From: Pseudomonas sp. ERMR1:02
GTDB lineage: Bacteria; Pseudomonadota; Gammaproteobacteria; Pseudomonadales; Pseudomonadaceae
NCBI RefSeq assembly: GCF_002277815.1
Contig: NZ_NKJI01000008.1
Location: forward strand, 62,001-126,000
Length of the DNA: 64,000 nucleotides
Reading direction: 5' to 3'
Below are positions 27,653 through 36,644 of this stretch, piece by piece (within the stretch, counting starts at the first letter, position 1; each line of letters opens with the position of its first letter). Below the pieces are notes generated by a model, which worked only from the letters and a program-made list of their open reading frames with translations, was not told where the DNA came from and searched no databases. The position numbers and the translations under genes are program-made.

Positions 27653-28150
27653 TCAGATTTCGCGCCACATGTGGATTTTGTCGAAGTATTCCTCACCCAC
27701 CCGCACCGCCATCGGTTCCAGACCGAACTGAATGAAACCGCAGCGCCGGTACAGGCTGAACGCGACATCGTTGCCCGCGGTGACGGTCAATTTGATCAGC
27801 CTTAAGCCCTGATGGCTCCGCGCCTCGGCCAGAACCGCCTGCACCAGTTGATGGCCAATCCCCCGCTGGCGCACGTGGTCTGACACGTACATGCCAAACA
27901 GCGTCGCCTTGTGCCGGGCCTTTTCCCGGGGTTCGAAGGCCAGGCCGGCGATGCCCGCCAATTTGCCCTCCTCGAACGCGCCAAGCACCACATCGAGCTT
28001 GCCGGTCAGGCGCGACTCCCACCAACTCAGCGGCATTGACGCACGCTCGCGCACACTGGAGGTGAACGCCTGCGGATGCCGGTCATAGGCTTCGAGCATC
28101 AGCGCCCGATAGTCCAGTGCATGGCTGGTATCCAGGCGCTGAATCCACAT
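27653..28150 (-). CDS. GNAT-family N-acetyltransferase
   Basis: 165 residues. GNAT motif A: ATLFGMYVSDHVRQRGIGHQLVQAVLAEA, with the acetyl-CoA loop RQRGIG; motif B: NDVAFSLYRRCGFIQFG. Acceptor unknown. ATG 28150 lies two bases past the LysE stop (a TTG at 28156 would overlap it), so the two are co-transcribed. Confidence 0.82.
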   Translation of the reverse strand: MWIQRLDTSHALDYRALMLEAYDRHPQAFTSSVRERASMPLSWWESRLTGKLDVVLGAFEEGKLAGIAGLAFEPREKARHKATLFGMYVSDHVRQRGIGHQLVQAVLAEARSHQGLRLIKLTVTAGNDVAFSLYRRCGFIQFGLEPMAVRVGEEYFDKIHMWREI

Positions 28151-28152
28151 GT

Positions 28153-28791
28153 TCAAGCCATCCGGCGTTGTTCAAGCATCAGCCGCAGCGCCAGCGCCGA
28201 CAGTACAAAACCCATGAAATAACGCTGCAACGCCAGCCAGCTCGGGTTGTTGACGAACCATGAGGCGATGCCCGCGGCAAACAGTGCGATCAGCAGATTG
28301 ACACTGAAACTGACGCTGATCTGGGTCAGGCCCAAAACGATACTTTGCGTGAACACCGAACCGTGCTCGGGCGTGATGAACTGCGGAAACACCGACAGGT
28401 AAAACACCGCGATCTTGGGGTTCAGGGCGCTGGTGAGAAAACCCATGGTGATCAGCTTGCGCGACGAATCCGGCGGCAACTGTTGAGCCTCGAACGGCGA
28501 CCGCGCACCGGGTTTGACCGCTTGCCAGGCCAGCCACAACAGGTACAGCGCGCCGGCCCACTTCAAGACTTCATAGGCCATCGGCACCGCCAGGAACACC
28601 GCGGTCAAACCGGCAGCAGCAGCGAACAGGTGAACGAAAAATCCGGCTACCACACCCAACAGCGAGGTCACGCCAGCCTTGCGTCCCTGGCAGATCGAAC
28701 GGGAGATCAGATAAATCATGTTCGGCCCCGGCGTCAGCACCATCAGCAGCGCGGCAGCGGCGAATATCAGCAAGTCTTGAATCGGGATCAT
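28153..28791 (-). CDS. LysE/RhtB-family exporter
   Basis: 212 residues, about six helices. The family's N-terminal signature is present: AAAALLMVLTPGPNMIYLISRSICQGRKAGVTS. RhtB-type proteins export amino acids such as homoserine, threonine or leucine; the substrate is not readable. First gene of a two-gene unit with the GNAT. Confidence 0.87.
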   Translation of the reverse strand: MIPIQDLLIFAAAALLMVLTPGPNMIYLISRSICQGRKAGVTSLLGVVAGFFVHLFAAAAGLTAVFLAVPMAYEVLKWAGALYLLWLAWQAVKPGARSPFEAQQLPPDSSRKLITMGFLTSALNPKIAVFYLSVFPQFITPEHGSVFTQSIVLGLTQISVSFSVNLLIALFAAGIASWFVNNPSWLALQRYFMGFVLSALALRLMLEQRRMA

Positions 28792-28813
28792 GGCGAGTCC
28801 TTTGCGTAGATGA

Positions 28814-29257
28814 TCAGGCGGTCGCAGTTAGCGAAGCCCGATAAAACGGCAGGATCAGGTCCCGTGTCAATGGGGCCAGAATGAGATCGCCATCGCTGGC
28901 CGGGTCGATCCAGATCACCTCTTCAATCTCGGCCGCCGGGGTGACTTGCGTATCGATGGTCAGCAGAAAGATTTCCGCCTGTACGAAAAATCCAGGCTCG
29001 TTGGCAGCGGGGGCCGAGAATTGGCCGAGAAAGGATGCCTGCGCCGGATCAATGACCAGACCCAACTCTTCTTCCAGCTCACGGGCCAGGGCATTGACCG
29101 GTTGTTCATGGGCTTCGATCTTGCCCCCCGGTTGCATGAACGCCTCGGTACCGCGCTTGCGTACCAGCAGGGTTTGACCGTCAGGGCCGATCAAGAGGGC
29201 GGCGGCGATGTGGATAACGACCGAGCCGTTGAAGGAAATATCAGTAGAAAAAGACAT
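28814..29257 (-). CDS. NUDIX hydrolase
   Basis: 147 residues. Complete Nudix box GGKIEAHEQPVNALARELEEELG with catalytic REleEE, in an ADP-ribose-pyrophosphatase/MutT-like frame (LVRKRGTEAFMQPGGK). Hydrolyses a nucleoside-diphosphate-linked compound. ATG 29257 after GGTGAG; GTG 29260 adds one residue. Confidence 0.85.
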   Translation of the reverse strand: MSFSTDISFNGSVVIHIAAALLIGPDGQTLLVRKRGTEAFMQPGGKIEAHEQPVNALARELEEELGLVIDPAQASFLGQFSAPAANEPGFFVQAEIFLLTIDTQVTPAAEIEEVIWIDPASDGDLILAPLTRDLILPFYRASLTATA

Positions 29258-29448
29258 CACTCACCAAGGGTCCATTTGGGGGTGCACAGAATCCCACGCC
29301 TTTATGGGTCGGCCAAGTATTGAATCCCGACAAAGACCGGAAGTTTCTGCTTACAAGTCAGGAAATTTCCCACGTACGAGTTTGGTAGCGTGTTTGCACC
29401 GATTTTCAACGGTCCCTCGCCAATCTCGCTGCCAATGGAACAACTTGC

Positions 29449-29954
29449 ATGTCCGACATCTCAACGCTTAAAGAAAAAATCAACATCAAGACATTTCCTT
29501 TCATTCTGCTGACGCTCATCACGGCAGGGCTCTATTCGTATATCTGGTTGTACAAAGCTTCTACGGCAGTTGAAGAGGTCACCCACATCAAGGTGATGAG
29601 TACGACTTTTCTGATTGGATATCTGGCTTTCATGGGCATGGGGCTTTGCTGGTCCAAATTGTCGACCCCTACACTTCAGGGCTAGCCCACGCTTGGTATT
29701 TAACGGTTTGGTCAATCACTGTTATTTGGTGCTTCCGTGTAAGAAGGGCACTCAGGACGTACGCCTTGATTGAGCACGATTTCGAGCCCCGTATGAACCG
29801 TGTCTTTTCTGTGTTGTTCACGTTTTACCATGTCAACTACTGCATCAACTCCCTTCCCCGCGACAAACAAAAACACGAAGAAAAAACGGCTGAAAGACCA
29901 AACAATCAGCGTTTGAGGCGAAGTGTTTCGGGTGTGACGTTGTTGTTTGGCTGA
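29449..29954 (+). pseudogene. DUF4234-like membrane protein, one frameshift
   Basis: Start MSDISTLKEKINIKTFPFILLTLITAGLYSYIWLYK is a typical opening of small DUF4234-like inner-membrane proteins. At 29645-29647 one T is missing from a T run; adding it joins YLAFMGMG to LLLVQIVDPYTSG and on through AWYLTVWSITVIWCFRVRRAL to a basic tail. Four helices, about 168 residues. Function unknown. Confidence 0.6.
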
Positions 29955-29981
29955 TTAGTTAAAGAGGTGTAGTGGTGGTTT

Positions 29982-30052
29982 GGGCCTCTTCGCTGGCAAG
30001 TCAGCGCCTACAAAGATTGCGCATAACTTGGAGCTGGCTTGCCAGCGAAAGC
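29982..30052. repeat. Divergent REP-like pair
   Basis: CCTCTTCGCTGGCAAGTCAGCGCCTACAAAG and inverted GGAGCTGGCTTGCCAGCGAAAG, imperfect. A further single arm, ATCGCGAGCAAGCTTTGCTCCTACGGG, lies near 30175-30202. No gene is seen in the remaining 29955-30251 gap. Confidence 0.7.
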
Positions 30053-30251
30053 GTCAGCAGATCAGTCAACCAACTCGGCTCCAGCTCCATGGGTGGTCCT
30101 TGCCGGAAAGATTGCCCGGTCGCTGTCTGTGCGCCAGTATGCGGATTGCACCGTGGGTGCTGCGAACAACCTATATCGCGAGCAAGCTTTGCTCCTACGG
30201 GATTTGCGCCCGCCCGGCCAAAAATATTGAGTCCGAACCCAAGGAAACCGT

Positions 30252-31871
30252 ATGAGCCTGTCACTCCTGAGCCGCTACGCCTTCTTTGCCGTCTGCGTGA
30301 TATTCACCCTCGCCAGCCTGCCCTTCCTCGAACACGACTGGCTGTGGCCAATCACCGCCGTCACCGGCGTGCTCAGCCTGATCGGCATTGGCGATTTGCT
30401 GCAAAGCCCCCACGCGGTGCGGCGCAATTACCCGATCCTGGGCAACATCCGCTATCTGGTCGAAGGCATTCGCCCGGAAATCCGCCAGTACCTGCTCGAA
30501 TCCGACAGCGATGCCCTGCCCTTTTCCCGGGCCCAGCGTTCGCTGGTCTACTCCCGAGCCAAGAATGAAAGCGCCGACAAACCGTTCGGCACCTTGATCG
30601 ACGTGTATCAGTCGGGCTTCGAATTCATCGGCCACTCGATGCGCCCCGCGCCCTTGAGCGACCCGAGCGGTTTTAGGGTCACGGTCGGTGGCCCGCAATG
30701 CACCCAGCCGTACTCCGCGTCGGTGTTCAACATCTCGGCCATGAGCTTCGGCTCGCTCAGCGCCAACGCCATCCGCGCGCTGAACCAGGGCGCGAAACTC
30801 GGCAACTTCGCCCACGACACCGGCGAAGGCAGCATCAGCCCTTATCACCGCGAACACGGTGGCGATCTGACCTGGGAGCTGGGCAGCGGCTATTTCGGTT
30901 GCCGCACCGCCGACGGCCGCTTCGACCCGGAACGCTTCGCCGCGCAGGCACAAACGCCACAAGTGCGGATGATCGAAATCAAGATGAGCCAGGGCGCCAA
31001 ACCCGGTCACGGCGGGATTCTGCCCAAGCACAAAGTCACACGAGAGATCGCCGACACCCGCGGCATCCTGATGGGCGAGGACTGCATCTCACCGTCGCGG
31101 CACAGCGCGTTTTCCACGCCGATCGAGATGATGCATTTCATCCAGCAGCTGCGTGAGCTGTCCGGTGGCAAACCGGTGGGCTTCAAGTTCTGCCTCGGTC
31201 ACCCGTGGGAGTTCATGGGCATCGCCAAGGCCATGCTGGAAACCGGCATCCTCCCGGATTTCATCGTCGTCGACGGCAAGGAAGGCGGCACCGGCGCCGC
31301 GCCCGTGGAGTTCACCGACCATATCGGCGTGCCAATGCGCGAAGGTTTGCTGTTCGTGCACAACACGCTGGTGGGTCTGAACCTGCGGGACAAAATCAAA
31401 CTCGGCGCCAGCGGCAAGATCGTCAGCGCGTTCGATATCGCCAGCGTGCTGGCCATCGGCGCCGACTGGGCCAACTCGGCACGGGGTTTCATGTTCGCGA
31501 TCGGCTGCATCCAGTCGCAGAGCTGCCACACCAACAAATGCCCGACCGGCGTCGCTACCCAGGACACCCTGCGCCAGCGCGCACTGGTGGTCCCGGACAA
31601 GGCCCAGCGCGTTTACAACTTCCACCGCAACACCCTCAAGGGTCTGGCTGAAATGCTTGCTGCTGCCGGTCTTGAACACCCGTCGCAGTTGTCAGCCAAG
31701 CACCTGGTGCGGCGCATGTCGGCGACCGAGATCAAACTGTTCTCGCAGCTGCATGTGTTCCTGAAACCGGGGGAATTGCTGACTGGGGAAGTGAATGGCG
31801 AGTTCTATTCGCGGATGTGGCAGATGGCGCGGGCGGACAGTTTCGAGCCTAATGAAGTCGCCGCTGCTTGA
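30252..31871 (+). CDS. FMN-binding glutamate synthase-like protein, membrane-anchored
   Basis: 539 residues. Two N-terminal membrane helices (YAFFAVCVIFTLASLPFL, WPITAVTGVLSLIGI), then the GltS catalytic barrel: FNISAMSFGSLSANAIRALNQGA, FAHDTGEGSISPYH, GHGGILP, FIVVDGKEGGTGAAP, and the [3Fe-4S] cysteines in CIQSQSCHTNKCPTG. It lacks the amidotransferase domain of GltB, so it is a stand-alone ferredoxin-dependent-type paralogue whose substrate is not established. Start at ATG 30252 after AAGGAAA. It converges with the gtr operon. Confidence 0.85.
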   Translation: MSLSLLSRYAFFAVCVIFTLASLPFLEHDWLWPITAVTGVLSLIGIGDLLQSPHAVRRNYPILGNIRYLVEGIRPEIRQYLLESDSDALPFSRAQRSLVYSRAKNESADKPFGTLIDVYQSGFEFIGHSMRPAPLSDPSGFRVTVGGPQCTQPYSASVFNISAMSFGSLSANAIRALNQGAKLGNFAHDTGEGSISPYHREHGGDLTWELGSGYFGCRTADGRFDPERFAAQAQTPQVRMIEIKMSQGAKPGHGGILPKHKVTREIADTRGILMGEDCISPSRHSAFSTPIEMMHFIQQLRELSGGKPVGFKFCLGHPWEFMGIAKAMLETGILPDFIVVDGKEGGTGAAPVEFTDHIGVPMREGLLFVHNTLVGLNLRDKIKLGASGKIVSAFDIASVLAIGADWANSARGFMFAIGCIQSQSCHTNKCPTGVATQDTLRQRALVVPDKAQRVYNFHRNTLKGLAEMLAAAGLEHPSQLSAKHLVRRMSATEIKLFSQLHVFLKPGELLTGEVNGEFYSRMWQMARADSFEPNEVAAA

Positions 31872-31895
31872 TCCCGACGGTCCCGGCATTGCGCT

Positions 31896-33404
31896 TCACC
31901 AGCGAAGCGATTTGATCGGGGCCGGTTCCTTCATGACGATAAAACCGTATTCGCCGATCAGGTAAATCCGGTAATACGGGCTCTCCACCAGCGGCGGATA
32001 ATGCTGATACCCCACCCGCGTCGCATTACGCCGCTCCCTCTCCGCGACCACGTTGGTAATGCCCACCTTGGGCAGATTTTCCGCCAGCATGAAAAAGTCG
32101 ATATTCAGCAGATAGTGCAGTACCGGCATCTGCTTGAACGAACCTGCTGCCCCCAGCAACCAGTGATCGGAATAGGTCACTGACATGTAAATGCGCTTGG
32201 CCTCGCGCAACGTTTGATGGCTGTTGATATCGCGTTCAAGGCTATACAACGCGCTGGTAGCGAGGGCTTTCTGCACCGTCAGGACCCGGCCATAGGCAAA
32301 CGACAGGGACAGCATCGCCAACAGTGGCACCAACAACAGCAGTGGCATTCGCTCATGTACAGACGTCAGCGCCAGATGGCTCAAATAGAACATCAGCACC
32401 AACAAGACGGCGAATCCCATCAAAGTTCTGGCGCCTTCGTTGAAGTCGCGAAAAAACAGCGCCACACCCGACACCAACAGCAACACCACCGGCACGGTCA
32501 GCAGACACAGCAGGCCGATCCAGATCTTTTTCGAGCCGTCCTCCTCTCGTTCAACGACGCTCAACCCCAGACGAACCGCGCCGGCAATGGCGCACAGCAA
32601 CAACCCGGCAAACACCCAGGCAAATCCGCCATGGAACAGCAGGACAACTTTCTCCAGCACCCTGGCGATATTGGTGTAGATCTGCAGCAACGGCTGCGCC
32701 GAACCGTTCAAAAACAAGGTACGACTCGACCCCATGAACGGGTAGGCAGTGACGCCGTAAATCAACACGCCTAGCACCACCTGGGCAATCTTCCAGCCAA
32801 TCAACGCGCCCCACTGCGACCAGGGCACTTTGTCATTGGCCGCTCTGAGCAACTCCAGACAACACAGGCCCAGAAACACATTAATGCTCAGCTGATAAAG
32901 CCCCAGTGCCAGTGCAATCAAAAACGACGGCACCAGCCATCGCACATTGCGCGATGGGCTGCGAAACGTGATGGCGTAGATCACCGCCACGACGCTCAAG
33001 GCCATGGGCGCGCCGTCGTACTGATAGGACAGGTTTTGCAGGAAGAACGGGTTGTACCAGAGCGGCAACAGCACCAGGCAGCTAGCAACGGTCGGCTGGC
33101 GAAAGTAATGAAAGGTAATGCTGGTGAGCGCCGAGGACATGGCCGCAGTGGCGATCAATAACGGCAATGGAAAGATGTTCGGTGCGGCATTACTGAAGGT
33201 CAGCACGTTGTAGAACAGCTCGGCGAACAATCGCCCCTGCTCTGTCCAGGCCATGCCGGCCGACAACGAACGCCAGTTGTCATCGATGTAGGGATAGTCC
33301 GCAAGGATCAACGGCACGACATACACAAAAGTCGCGAGCAGAAAAAACACCCAGACCTGACGACGCCCCAGTTCCTTGACGAAGAAATCGCTCAACCTGC
33401 CCAT
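31896..33404 (-). CDS. GtrII-type membrane glucosyltransferase
   Basis: 502 residues, about ten helices. The N-terminal FFVKELGRRQVWVFFLLATFVYVVPLILADYPYIDDNWRS carries the paired Asp residues found early in GtrII-type polytopic transferases. It is the serotype-specific member of a three-gene gtr operon: it should move glucose from undecaprenyl-phosphate (made by GtrB, flipped by GtrA) onto a surface glycan outside the inner membrane. ATG 33404 lies one base past the gtrB stop; a longer frame upstream overlaps gtrB. Confidence 0.8.
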   Translation of the reverse strand: MGRLSDFFVKELGRRQVWVFFLLATFVYVVPLILADYPYIDDNWRSLSAGMAWTEQGRLFAELFYNVLTFSNAAPNIFPLPLLIATAAMSSALTSITFHYFRQPTVASCLVLLPLWYNPFFLQNLSYQYDGAPMALSVVAVIYAITFRSPSRNVRWLVPSFLIALALGLYQLSINVFLGLCCLELLRAANDKVPWSQWGALIGWKIAQVVLGVLIYGVTAYPFMGSSRTLFLNGSAQPLLQIYTNIARVLEKVVLLFHGGFAWVFAGLLLCAIAGAVRLGLSVVEREEDGSKKIWIGLLCLLTVPVVLLLVSGVALFFRDFNEGARTLMGFAVLLVLMFYLSHLALTSVHERMPLLLLVPLLAMLSLSFAYGRVLTVQKALATSALYSLERDINSHQTLREAKRIYMSVTYSDHWLLGAAGSFKQMPVLHYLLNIDFFMLAENLPKVGITNVVAERERRNATRVGYQHYPPLVESPYYRIYLIGEYGFIVMKEPAPIKSLRW

Positions 33405-33405
33405 G

Positions 33406-34347
33406 CTAAGGCCTGCGCTGCTGTTTACCGCCGACGATGTCTTTGACCACGTAGCGCGGTCGGTGCTTGGCTTCAATATAGATACGGCCAATGTACTCAC
33501 CCAGGATGCCGATACCGATCAGCTGCACGCCGCCAAGAAACAGAATGGCAGTCATCAACGAGGGGTAACCGGGAACGCTGTTACCGTTGAAAATCTTGTC
33601 CAGCACCATGTACACCGCGTAAAGCACCGCGAAAATCGACACACACCCACCGACGTAAGTCCATAAACGCAACGGCACAGTGCTGAACGACGTCACGCCT
33701 TCCAGCGCCAGGTTCCACAGTTTCCAGTTGTTGAATTTGCTGCTGCCCGCCACGCGACGGGCCCGCTCGTACTCCACCACCACGGTGTTGAATCCGGCCC
33801 ACGACAGCACGCCTTTCATGAACAATTGATGCTCGGGCAGTGCGCGAATCACATCGACCACCTTGCGATCCATGAGGCGGAAATCCCCGACGTTCTCTTC
33901 GATGCGGGTGTACGAAATCCGGTTCAACAGGTGGTAGAACAACGACGCACTGTGACGTTTGAAATAGCTGTCGCAATTGCGGTCCCGGCGTTTCGCCAAC
34001 ACCACATCCGCACCTTTGCGCCATTGTTCGATCAGCAACGGGATCACACTGATCGGGTCCTGCAGGTCGACGTCCATCGGGATCACCGCGTCGCCGGTGG
34101 CATATTCCAGACCGGCAAACAGCGCCGGCTCCTTGCCGAAGTTGCGGGAAAAATTGATCAGCATGACCAAGTCGTCTGCTTGCGCCAGCGTGGTGATCTG
34201 TTCCGCTGTGCGGTCGGCGCTGCCGTCGTTGATAAACACGATTTCGACGTCGATGTCGCCAATTTGCAACTCGTGCCGTACGGCTTGATAAAACAGCTCG
34301 ATCGCCTGCTCTTCGTTGAATACCGGAACGATGAGCGAGATCTTCAT
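33406..34347 (-). CDS. gtrB: GtrB-type bactoprenol glucosyltransferase
   Basis: 313 residues. GT-A domain family 2: [71 protein letters not shown] (DXD-like metal site), [19 protein letters not shown]. Two C-terminal helices ([39 protein letters not shown]) end with [16 protein letters not shown], the standard GtrB/DPM1-like tail. Transfers glucose from UDP-glucose to undecaprenyl phosphate. Overlaps gtrA by four bases. Confidence 0.92.
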   Translation of the reverse strand: MKISLIVPVFNEEQAIELFYQAVRHELQIGDIDVEIVFINDGSADRTAEQITTLAQADDLVMLINFSRNFGKEPALFAGLEYATGDAVIPMDVDLQDPISVIPLLIEQWRKGADVVLAKRRDRNCDSYFKRHSASLFYHLLNRISYTRIEENVGDFRLMDRKVVDVIRALPEHQLFMKGVLSWAGFNTVVVEYERARRVAGSSKFNNWKLWNLALEGVTSFSTVPLRLWTYVGGCVSIFAVLYAVYMVLDKIFNGNSVPGYPSLMTAILFLGGVQLIGIGILGEYIGRIYIEAKHRPRYVVKDIVGGKQQRRP

Positions 34348-34718
34348 ATTTCACGCTCGCGAAACACCACGTACTTGGAAAACAAGAAGCCCAATACCAG
34401 GCTTAATGCCGAAAACAGGGCCACGGTCAGCAAACCATGCAACCGCCACAGGTCACCGGCATGACCCACGCTATAACTCAATGCCCCCATCGCCGCCATG
34501 AACAGCAGATAGCCGCCGACCGACACCTTGCGGTCAAAGGTGAAGAGCGCATTCATATAAAAGGAAAACGAGGCGGCAACGCAAAAGGCCGCCAGATTGC
34601 TGACCGCCTGACGCAGACCCGCTGCCACGCTCAGCAGAAAGAATATCTGCCAGTGAATGAGGGTGTTGGCGACCCCGATCACCGTGTAGCTGGACAACCC
34701 TTTCCACAACCGCCTCAT
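34344..34718 (-). CDS. gtrA: GtrA-family flippase
   Basis: 124 residues, four helices: [84 protein letters not shown]. The 'N...aF..a...sF..n..wtF' pattern is the GtrA signature; it flips the lipid-linked glucose. ATG 34718 follows GGGAG at good spacing. First gene of the gtr operon; promoter in the 243-bp gap to the OpgC-like gene. Confidence 0.88.
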   Translation of the reverse strand: MRRLWKGLSSYTVIGVANTLIHWQIFFLLSVAAGLRQAVSNLAAFCVAASFSFYMNALFTFDRKVSVGGYLLFMAAMGALSYSVGHAGDLWRLHGLLTVALFSALSLVLGFLFSKYVVFREREI

Positions 34719-34961
34719 GCTGACGCTCCCGGAGTAGAACTCGGCCCTCACCCATACGTATTTGAGCTTGTCTACTGTCAGAAATCACAGGTAAGGCCAC
34801 CTTTCAGACCAACGGTTAAACGCCTCATCAACATCCCGTAATACCCCGACTTTGCAATTGCCGGCGAATCAGGCCACCCTGCGCGCCGCCAATTTGCGGC
34901 ACGCAAGCTTTCGCGCCGTCGACTACTCCTTTGTTCAACACCCGTTTACGAGCCTGCCGTC

Positions 34962-36110
34962 ATGACGCTAGCACGCGATCACCGGATCGACTTTTTTCGT
35001 GGTCTGGCACTGATCTTCATCTTCTGGGATCACGTGCCCCACAATCCTTTGGGTCAAATCACCCTGCGTAACTTCGGCTTCAGCGATGCCGCCGAAGTTT
35101 TCGTATTTCTGGCCGGTTATGCGGCGGTACTTGCCTACGGGAAGGTGCTGGCACGCGAAGGCTTTTTGATCGCCTGCGTGAAAATCCTGCGGCGCGCCTG
35201 GGTGCTGTATGTAGTGCATATCTTCTTGCTGGCGATGCTGATGGGCATTGTGTTCTTCGCCAACAGCCATGTGGAAACCCGCGATCTGGTTGAAGAAATG
35301 GGCATGCATCACTTCATCAGTGACCCTCAGCAGGCCCTGATCGATGAGCTGCTATTGCGCTTCAAACCGAACCTGATGGACCCGCTGCCGCTGTACATCG
35401 TGCTGCTGGCGGGTTTGCCACTGGTGCTGCCATTGCTGGTGCGCAAGGCGTGGGTGGTGGTGGCGATGTCGGTGGCGGTGTACCTGACGGTGCCGTTGTT
35501 TGGCTGGAACCTGGCCGCCATCAAGGATGGCGTGTGGTACTTCAACCCTGTGGCCTGGCAACTGCTGTTCGTGCTGGGTGGTGCCACCGCGATTCATGCA
35601 CAGCGCCCCCGCTTGCCCGACACCCGGCCATTGATGCGCCAGCCGTTGTTCATGACGGCGGCGCTGTACGTGGTCGCCGCCGGGGTGCTGACCGTCGCGT
35701 GGCGATGGCCGCACATTCACGACGCTCTGGTGCCGGCCAGCCTGAGCAATCTGTTGTACCCGATCAGCAAGACCAACCTGTCGCCCGTTCGCCTGCTGCA
35801 CTTCCTGGCGCTGGCCTACGTCACGGCGAAATTGCTTCCTGATACGGGTTGGACGCAAAACTGGCTGGCGCAGCAAAGCTGTCGCATGGGGCGTTTTTCA
35901 CTGGAAATCTTTTGCCTCGGTGTGTTGCTGGCACCACTGGCGGACATGGTCAACGCCATGACCGACGATGCCTTCGCCATGCAGATCTTTACTGCGCTGG
36001 TGGGCGCCGGGTTGATGGCGTTGCTGGGGGCGTGGCTGGAATTCAACAAGCGCTTGAATCGATTGCCGCGAACCCACACGCATGAGCATATAAAGCCCCG
36101 ATCATTTTGA
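34962..36110 (+). CDS. OpgC-like membrane acyltransferase
   Basis: 382 residues, about ten helices. Starts RDHRIDFFRGLALIFIFWDHVPHNPLGQITLRNFGFSDAAEVFVFLAGY, the acyltransferase-3/OpgC opening with the conserved Asp/Arg and His. OpgC succinylates periplasmic glucans in E. coli. It is divergent from gtrA; together with opgD at 4.2 kb it suggests decorated periplasmic glucans. OpgC-family members in pseudomonads may have other acyl acceptors. Confidence 0.8.
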   Translation: MTLARDHRIDFFRGLALIFIFWDHVPHNPLGQITLRNFGFSDAAEVFVFLAGYAAVLAYGKVLAREGFLIACVKILRRAWVLYVVHIFLLAMLMGIVFFANSHVETRDLVEEMGMHHFISDPQQALIDELLLRFKPNLMDPLPLYIVLLAGLPLVLPLLVRKAWVVVAMSVAVYLTVPLFGWNLAAIKDGVWYFNPVAWQLLFVLGGATAIHAQRPRLPDTRPLMRQPLFMTAALYVVAAGVLTVAWRWPHIHDALVPASLSNLLYPISKTNLSPVRLLHFLALAYVTAKLLPDTGWTQNWLAQQSCRMGRFSLEIFCLGVLLAPLADMVNAMTDDAFAMQIFTALVGAGLMALLGAWLEFNKRLNRLPRTHTHEHIKPRSF

Positions 36111-36129
36111 TCGTAATACTGTCCACAAA

Positions 36130-36342
36130 AGCAAAGCGAGGCGGCCTGACAGCCGACCTGATTTCAAGTGAATGCGTTCCCCCTGTAGGAGCGATGCTTG
36201 CTCGCGATGGACGTCAACGATAACGCGCCCTATCTGAATATGATCGCGTTGTCTGGTAGTTTTTCGCGAGCAGGCTCGCTCCTACAATTGGATCGCAGTC
36301 AGCCCCCTAACCAGATCGGCTGTCAGGCCGCCTCGCTTTGCT
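36130..36342. repeat. 31-bp inverted repeat enclosing a REP doublet
   Basis: Arm 36130-36160 (AGCAAAGCGAGGCGGCCTG then ACAGCCGACCTG) is matched by an inverted arm at 36312-36342 with one mismatch in 31 bp. Between them lies a normal REP doublet (about 36185-36287, CTGTAGGAGCGATGCTTGCTCGCGATGG...CGAGCAGGCTCGCTCCTACA). This gives a nested palindrome over 213 bp in the opgC-like/PBP gap, MITE-like in shape, with no ORF. Confidence 0.8.
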
Positions 36343-36644
36343 TTGGCTTTTGATCTTCTTCCCCCTCACGCCCTGAGCCTCTCCGGCAACCCGTAGATAC
36401 CTCCATCGGCGCCTCTATCAATGTTTTTCCGAGCTTTTCCAAGCGACCTGCCATATGGGCGCAACCATATGTCGCCGTTACCGAACAAATAGATATCCCT
36501 GCAAATCAAAAAGCAGCCGATCGCACAAAAATCGAAAAGCGCCGGCGATCCCGCTCTTTGGATCCTCACAATTTTTTCACCAACGCCAACCACCGACTAA
36601 GCTTCAGACAAGTCCGATCAATCTGCGTGAATGGATCAGTGACT
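36343..36644. other. Leader region of the class A PBP gene
   Basis: About 300 bp after the nested repeat. Short frames on both strands lack ribosome-binding sites and family features. It must hold the PBP promoter, which I cannot place with confidence. Confidence 0.35.

Noticed and set aside
36366..36593. 75-codon minus-strand frame before the PBP gene
   Set aside because: No ribosome-binding site and no family resemblance; lies in the promoter gap.
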